A DNA stretch of 9,029 bases, taken from Deltaproteobacteria bacterium. Its GTDB lineage: Bacteria; UBA10199; DSSB01. The notes under the pieces are model-generated. The model saw only the letters and a program-made list of their open reading frames with translations, did no database searches and was not told the DNA's origin. How positions within the stretch are numbered: the first letter of the stretch is position 1; every line of letters begins with the position of its first letter. The stretch covers positions 1 to 9,029 of the forward strand of contig JAJFLL010000097.1 of NCBI GenBank assembly GCA_021772695.1. The letters are read 5' to 3'. The translations under genes and the position numbers were made by a program. Shown here one piece after another: positions 1 through 7,100 of this stretch.

Positions 1-1185
1 CGCGCCATCGAATCGGGTGAGGCAGGTTTTTTTCCTCAATTTGGCGGCCAAGCCAACGCCTATTTGGGTGAATTGAAAAATCTCTATGAGACCTATCCCG
101 AAGTCCAACCTCTAGTTCAGGCCGTGGCCGAGGTGTTGCAAAAGGACGTGGCCAGCTCGGTAGCACAAAAGGCCGGACAGCATGGCCAAGGTCTTGATGT
201 GGTGGGATGGTTGCGTGGCGAAGTGAAAACTCCCTCCGATGAATACTTGTCTTCCTCTGCCGTGAGTCAGCCTCTCATCCTACTCACCCAATTGGGTCAC
301 TACTACAGTAATATGAAGGCGCTCGGGTTAGCCCCGGCCGAACTGCGAAAATACATTAAAGGCACCACTGGACACTCCCAGGGTGTCATGGCTTCGGTAG
401 TGGTGGCCAAGTCCGCTACGGAACAGGACTTTATTCGCAATACCGCCGAAGCAGCACGTTACCTTTTATGGCAGGGCATACGTATGGGCCAGGCCCACCC
501 CGAGACCACCATCAATCCCGATGTGATCGAGGCCTCAGTGGCCGCCGGCGATGGCGTTCCCACCTCCATGTTGGGGATCTTAAAATTGTCACCGCAAACG
601 GTGGAAGAATACGTGGCCCGTGCCAATCAAACCTTGCCTGCGGACCGCCAAGTAGAAGTCTCCTTAGTCAACGGACCTCGCGCGGTGGTGGTCTCCGGCC
701 ATCCGGAGGGCCTCCATTTCTTGAGAGAAACGCTACGACAAGATGAGTTTAAACCAAGCGACAGCCAAAGTGATCAGGGAAGGGTACCTTTCTCCGATCG
801 AAAATTAGAATTGGTGACCAATTATTTTCCCGTGGGTGCGGCCTTCCATACCCAGTACTATATGAAGTCGGTTCCTAAGGCCTTGGCGGCCGATATGAAA
901 CGGCTGGGCATCACCTTTAGTTCCGAAGACCTGCAGGTGCCCGTATACAGCACCTTCGATGGTAGCAATTTGCAACAAAGTAAAGACCTTACCGGCGATC
1001 TGATCCGCATGCAGAGCATTCACCCCGTATTATGGGAAGCGGCGACGGCCAAGGCGAGCCCTGAAAATGGCGTCACCCATGTGGTCGACTATGGTCCCGG
1101 CGGCAGTGCCGGCATCGGTGCCATTACCGCCCGCAACAAAAGTGGTACCGGCGTGCAAGTGATTCTCGGTGGTGTCTTGGGCAAG
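1..1185 (+). other. AT domain: acetyl-CoA:ACP transacetylase (N-terminal part missing)
   Basis: This domain primes the synthase by moving acetyl groups from CoA to ACP. The window opens just before the conserved QFGGQ segment (residues 13-17). The nucleophile elbow is GHSQG with Ser126 (nt 376-378), which I match from memory to yeast Ser274. The catalytic His is probably His283 (nt 847-849) in the AAFHT segment. An LVNG segment, an IPVYSTFDG-like segment and a DYGPGG motif follow in the order known from fungal FAS1. The Gln after the nucleophile Ser (GHSQG) separates this AT from the MPT domain further on (GHSLG), as in fungi. The extreme N-terminus and the true start codon are outside the window. 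Boundaries are approximate. Confidence 0.93.
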
Positions 1186-4100
1186 GGTTCCTTGCCGGAC
1201 CGTTCCTTTCTTACCGATTCCAATCTTGCGGCCGTTCAGAAGGCTCCCCATTGGGCCCGGGACTTTGGTCCCAAATTAGTGCGTTTGGCCGATGGAACGG
1301 TCATGGTCGATACCAAATTTACCCGCACCCTGGGCAAGCCGCCGGTGATGCAGGCGGGCATGACGCCAACCTCCGCCAATGAAACCTTCATGGGTGCGGT
1401 GATCAATTCCGGATTCCACGGCGAATTGGCGGGCGGTGGCCAGCACACCGAAGCCTATTACCGTGAGCGGGTGCAAAAAATTCTCGATCAAGTTGAGCCG
1501 GGAGAAGGCATTACCTCGAACCTGCTTTTCTTAAACGCCTACCTTTGGGGTTTTCAAGCACCCTTGGTGCAGCTGATGGCCCGCGAGGGCAAACCCATGG
1601 ACGGTATTACGGTAGCCGCCGGGGTTCCGAGTCCGGAAAATGCCAAGGAAGTATTAACTCAATTCCGCGAGGCGGGAATCAAACACGTGGCCTTTAAGCC
1701 CGGAGCCACCCAATCCATCAAAGATGTGGTGGCCATTGCCAAAGACAATCCCGAAACCACCATTATGATCCAATGGACCGGCGGACGCGGTGGTGGTCAT
1801 CACAGTTATGAAGACGCCCATGATCCCATTTTGCAAACCTATGATGCTATTCGGCGCCACCCAAACATTTTGCTCGTCATGGGCTCCGGTGTGGGCGATG
1901 GAAAAGACAGCCTTCCCTATTTGACCGGTGAATGGAGCCAATCTCTCGGTTACCCGGCCATGCCCTTCGATGCGGTCCTTTTAGGCAGTCGCTTGATGGT
2001 AGCCAAGGAGGCTCAGACCGCCGAGGGAGTGAAGCAGCTCATTGTGGACGCTCCCGGGGTTAGCCGCGAAACGCAGTGGGAACAAACCTATAAAGGACCG
2101 GCCGGTGGGGTGGTCACCGTTCAGTCGGAACTCGATGCCCCCATTCATAAGGTGGCCACTCGCGGTGTTAAACTTTGGAAAGATTTTGACGATAAATATT
2201 TTTCCAAGCCCGCTGAAGAAGCCGCTGCCGCCATTCAAAAGGATAAAGCCAAAATCATCGAGCGCATCAACGCCGATTATCAAAAGCTTTATTTCGGCAA
2301 GAAATCCGATGGTCGGGTGGCCGACTTAGAAGAAATGACCTACGCCGAAGTGGCCGACCGCATGGTAGAGCTCATGACGGTGGCCGGAGAGGGCGATTGG
2401 ATCGATGTGACCTTTCGGGACCGTGCCTTTGACTACTTCAAACGGGCCGAAGAACGCTTCCATCGGGAGGGTTCTGAAGAGCCCGCCCTCATGCAAAAGC
2501 CTTCTCAATTAGAGGGAAATCCCCAAGCCTTCTTGAAACAATTTTACGAACGCTACCCCAAGGCCCAGAGCCAACTACTGGCCACCGAAGACGTGGATTT
2601 CTTCCTCGCCCTATGTAAGCGACCTGGAAAACCCGTTAATTTTATACCAGTTATCGATAAAGACCTTAAGGCATGGTTTAAAAAGGACAGCCTGTGGCAG
2701 TCCGAGTGGTTAGCGGCAGTTCCCGGACAAGACGCTGATCGTGTCGCCATTTTACAAGGGCCCGTTGCGGTCAAATATTCTTCCTCCATGGACGAATCGG
2801 TGGCCGACATCATGGGCAACATCAACCGAAGTTTCATCGACCATCTCATGAAGGATTATGGCTCCGCCGAAAGAATTCCTCAGGTGGAATATCTGGGTGG
2901 ACCGGTGGTGCGTTCCGTGAACCCTGCCAAAGATCTACCTCATGTCAAGATCACCTCGGAAGAACTGGTGGGTGCAAAGGGCATCGTACAACGGGCGACC
3001 CTACCCAAAGATCCCGCAAGTCTACCCGATGCCAAAACCTGGACCGCCTTTTTGGCTGGCCATCAACCCCAATGGTTCAGTGCTTTATTGACCACTGCGA
3101 AAGTGGTTCGAGGAAAAGACAAGATTGAAAATATTCTTCCCACACTATTTCGCCCGCGACCGGGACAGGTGGTTGAGACCCGTTTCGATGGTGACGGAAA
3201 AGTAGTCGGTGTCGAGATTAAAGATCCCCTGATGACTCAATTATTGGGAGCGGAAGGAAAAAACTTGTCGGCCCTCTCAGCGACCATCGAAGGGGACCAT
3301 ATCACCGTTCGTTTGACCCATCCTCGTCCTGCCACCCAACTGCAAGGCAGCAAACCCATCACATTGGAATTGAATTATCGCTACAATCCGAAACAAGGTT
3401 ATTCTCCCATTCATGAGAATATGTCCGACCTCAACGGGCGCGTTAAAGAATTCTACTCGCAACTATGGAGTAGTTCCGAAAGTCAGACTCCATTCGAATT
3501 AGACAGTACTTTTACCGGCTCCTTTACCCTAACTCGGGACCACATGACTCAATTTACCCGTGCGGTGGGCAATCGTCATGGGGCCTTTGTGGAATCAGGC
3601 CAAGAAACTCTCAAGGCGCCCATGGACATGGCCATTGTTGCCGCTTGGCAACCCCTGGTGCAGACCTTGTTTCCCAAGGCCATCGACGGAAATATTTTCA
3701 ATCTAGTGCATGGCTCCAATGGCTTTCGTCTACTTGATTCGCACCCCTTGGCCGAAGGCGACCATATTCAAACCAATATTAAAATTGCCGAGGTCAAGAA
3801 TACCGATGCGGGAATTTTAGTAGGTGTGAAAGGGCGATTACTTAGAAATGAAAGTGACTACGCGGATTTGACGAGTACCTTCATTATTCGTGGGTCCCAG
3901 ATGGATCCAGCAGCCACTTTTTCCCGCAGCTCAGAGCACCGGAAGGTTTCTCTAAGTAAGGCTGAAGACATTGCGATTCTTCGAAGTAAAGAATGGGCGG
4001 AAATCAATGAGGACGTCAAGTTCAGCTGTGGCGAAGAAATTACCTTTGAGGTGGAAAACACTCATAAGTTCGGATCAGGCAATCAGTTAAAAGAAACCCG

Positions 4101-7100
4101 TAGTGAAGGTGTGATCAAGCGAAACGGTTTGGTCATTGGGCGGGTCAAGTTTTCCGATCAAGAGGTGAGTGCCAATTTAGTCGAAGCCTATTTGATTCGC
4201 CATGGTGAAGTGGTGAATGGATCGGAATTTTTCGAGACAGGTGGCTATCATTTATTGTCGACTCCCGATGTCAAAGAAGTGCCCGCAGAAAATATCTCCT
4301 ACGGTAAGGCCTCCTTCGATTTAAATCCCATCCATTATAACCCCTATGTGGCCGATCTGGCGGGCCATGAAGGTACCCTAACCCATGGCATGTGGACCTC
4401 GGCCAATGGTCGCCGAGTGTTAGAGCAGTACGTGGCCAAAAATCATCCGGAACGGGTATTGAGTTATGAGGCGCAATTTGTCGGCAAGGTGTTCCCTGGC
4501 GATCATTTGGTGACCCAAGTCAAACACGTGGGAATGCGTGAAGGCCGCATGGTGGTGGAAGTCGAGACCGTCAACCAAGCTGGCAATCGAGTCTTAGTCG
4601 CCAAGGGCGAGGTGGACCGAGCTCCTGAAGCCTACGTGTTTACGGGGCAAGGCTCCCAGTCGCCGGGCATGGGCATGGAATTGTATGAATCCTCACCGGT
4701 GGCCAAAAAAGTTTGGGACCGTGCCGATACCTACATGAAAGACAAATACGGGTTTTCCATTTTAGAAATTGTTCAAGGGGATCCCAAAAAGGCCACTGAG
4801 TTGACTATTTCATTCGGTGGTCCCAAGGGTGCGGAAATTCGCCGCAACTATATGGCCTTGACTCAAGAGGTGGTGGAACAAGTCGACGGGCAAACCGTGC
4901 GGAAGACGGTTCCGCTATTTCCCGAAATCACCGAGGCTTCCGAATCCTATACCTTTAAAGCGCCCAAGGGTTTGCTCAATGCGACCCAGTTTACCCAACC
5001 GGCTTTGACTTTAGTAGAAAAGGCCGCCTTCGAGGACATGAAGTCCAAGGGCTTGATTTCTCCCAAGGCTCCCTTCGCGGGGCATAGTTTGGGCGAATAT
5101 GCGGCGCTGTCCTCCGTTGCCGATGTGTTGCCCGTAGAAACTCTGGCCGAGGTAGTTTTCTTAAGGGGCATGACCATGCAGGGAGCGGTGCCCCGTGACG
5201 CCAAGGGCCGCTCGCCCTACGGAATGGCGGCGGTGAATCCAAAAAAATTAGGCGATGATGGTTTGCGCCAAGTGGTCACGGCCGTGGCTGCAACCACCGG
5301 ACAATTGCTTGAGGTGGTCAATTACAATGTGGATGGCCAACAATATGTGGTGGCCGGCGAGAATCAAAATTTATTTATCTTGAGCGAAGTATTAAAACCC
5401 TTGCGCAATAACCCGGCTAAGCTCAAAGACCTACCTACTTTGATTGCCAAGGCTCATGACAAGGCCACACAAGAATTGGCGCGAGTCCGTCAAAGTTCGG
5501 GCGATCCCGGTGCTCCCATCAAGGTGAGTCGCGGTAGTATTATTCCCCTAGAAGGCATTGATGTGCCGTTTCACTCCACGGTGTTACGCGATGGGGTGCC
5601 GGCCTTCCGCAGTATCATTCAACAAAAGATTCCCATGCATATTGATATTCCCCGATTGGTGGGAACCTATGTGCCCAACTTAACGGCCAAGCCTTTCTCC
5701 TTAGAGCGCTCCTATGTGGAAGAGGTCTTTCAATTGACCGAAAGCTCCGTGCTGAAAGAAGTTCTAGGGAATTGGAAAGTGGCCTCTCAAGACTCTCAGG
5801 TCTTGGGCCGAACCCTGCTGATGGAACTCTTGGCCTATCAGTTTGCTTCGCCGGTGCGTTGGATCGAAACGCAAGACCTAATTTTCGCTCAAGGCGCCGA
5901 GCGAGTCGTCGAGTTAGGACCGGGACCCATCTTGACCGGCATGGCCGATCGAACTCTAAAATCAGGCAAATACCCTACGATGGCGAAGCGAGAACTCTTG
6001 GCCTACTCCAGTGATCCCGATGCCCTTTATTTCACCGGCTCGGACCGTGGCCCCAGCGCCTCCGATCACGCCGAGACGGCCTTTGCCAAGGCGGAGCCTG
6101 CAGCGAGTCCTCAACCATTGGCCGAGACTCCAGTTCCTGCCCCGAAACCGGCCGCGCCGGCACCGGCCCCGGTCGCTGCACCCATTGCTTCTGTGGCCAC
6201 GGCCGCCATTGCCGATCAACCGGTGAGCGCTTTGGAAAGCTTACAGGTGATGATTGCCCTGAAGTTAGGCAAGGGTATTTCTGAAATCAGTGATGATAAG
6301 AGCATCAAAGATTTGGTGGGTGGAAAATCCGCCGTGCAAAATGAAATCTTAGGCGACCTGCAAAAAGAATTCGGCGGTGGGCCTGACAATGCGGCAGAAA
6401 TGAAACTCAGTGAACTGTCGTCCGCTATGGGATCCGGTTATGCTACTTTAGGCAAACAGACCCAAGGCTTGACGGCCAAATTGGTTCGCGATGGCATGCC
6501 CGGTGGATTTGGCATGAGCCAAGTGAAAGACTATTTAGCAACGGAGCGCCAACTTGGTTCCGGCCGTATCGAGGGTGTATTGCTGCATGCCTTGACCATG
6601 GCGCCCAAAGGACGCTTAGGCAGTGAGGCCGAAGCCAAAGCCTGGGTAGATTCGGTAGTCGACAGTTATGGGCAGAAGATTGGCCAAGCCATTCCCAAGG
6701 GCAGTGCTGCCGCCGCCACACCGATGGCGGCTCCCATGGCCGTTGGTCCCGCGGCCCAACCGGTGCCCGATCAACCGGTGGGTGCCTTAGAAGCCCTACG
6801 CGTCATGTTGGCCATCAAGCTAGGCAAGAGTGTGGGTGATGTGGCCCCCGGCCAATCCATCAAGGATTTGGTGGGTGGAAAATCCGCCGTGCAAAATGAG
6901 ATCTTGGGCGATCTGCAAAAGGAATTTGGCGGAGGCCCCGACAACTCAGCAGAACTTTCTCTTTCCGATCTCAGCTCCGCGGTGGGTTCGGCCTATACAG
7001 GTTTAGGAAAACACACTCAGGGACTTACTTCAAAATTGCTTCGAGACACCATGCCCGGCGGTTTTGGCATGGCCCAGGTAAGAGACTATTTGGGTAGCGA

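Noticed and set aside
28..36. Run of seven T residues near the left edge as a possible slippage or frameshift site
   Set aside because: The frame reads straight through as Gly-Phe-Phe-Pro into the conserved QFGGQ segment, so no shift is needed.
313..315. In-frame ATG as a possible gene start
   Set aside because: Conserved AT sequence (QFGGQ and following) lies upstream in the same frame back to base 1, so the true start is left of the window.
468..746. Plus-strand 92-codon frame rich in Arg, Gly and Pro
   Set aside because: It lies in another frame inside the AT domain, has low-complexity composition and no recognisable family. The frame-1 FAS coding explains the sequence fully.
2042..2329. 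Plus-strand 95-codon frame opposite in phase to the ER helical region
   Set aside because: It is an out-of-frame reading of sequence conserved as ER in frame 1, with no ribosome binding site and no homology recognised.
805..2849. Series of minus-strand frames of 60-100 codons opposite the AT and ER domains
   Set aside because: All are antisense to conserved FAS coding, overlap each other and show no family motifs. They are the expected shadows of a stop-poor coding strand.
6011..6226. Plus-strand Pro/Arg-rich 71-codon frame
   Set aside because: It is a frame-shifted reading of the Ala/Pro tether before ACP1; its composition follows directly from GCC/CCG-rich codons.
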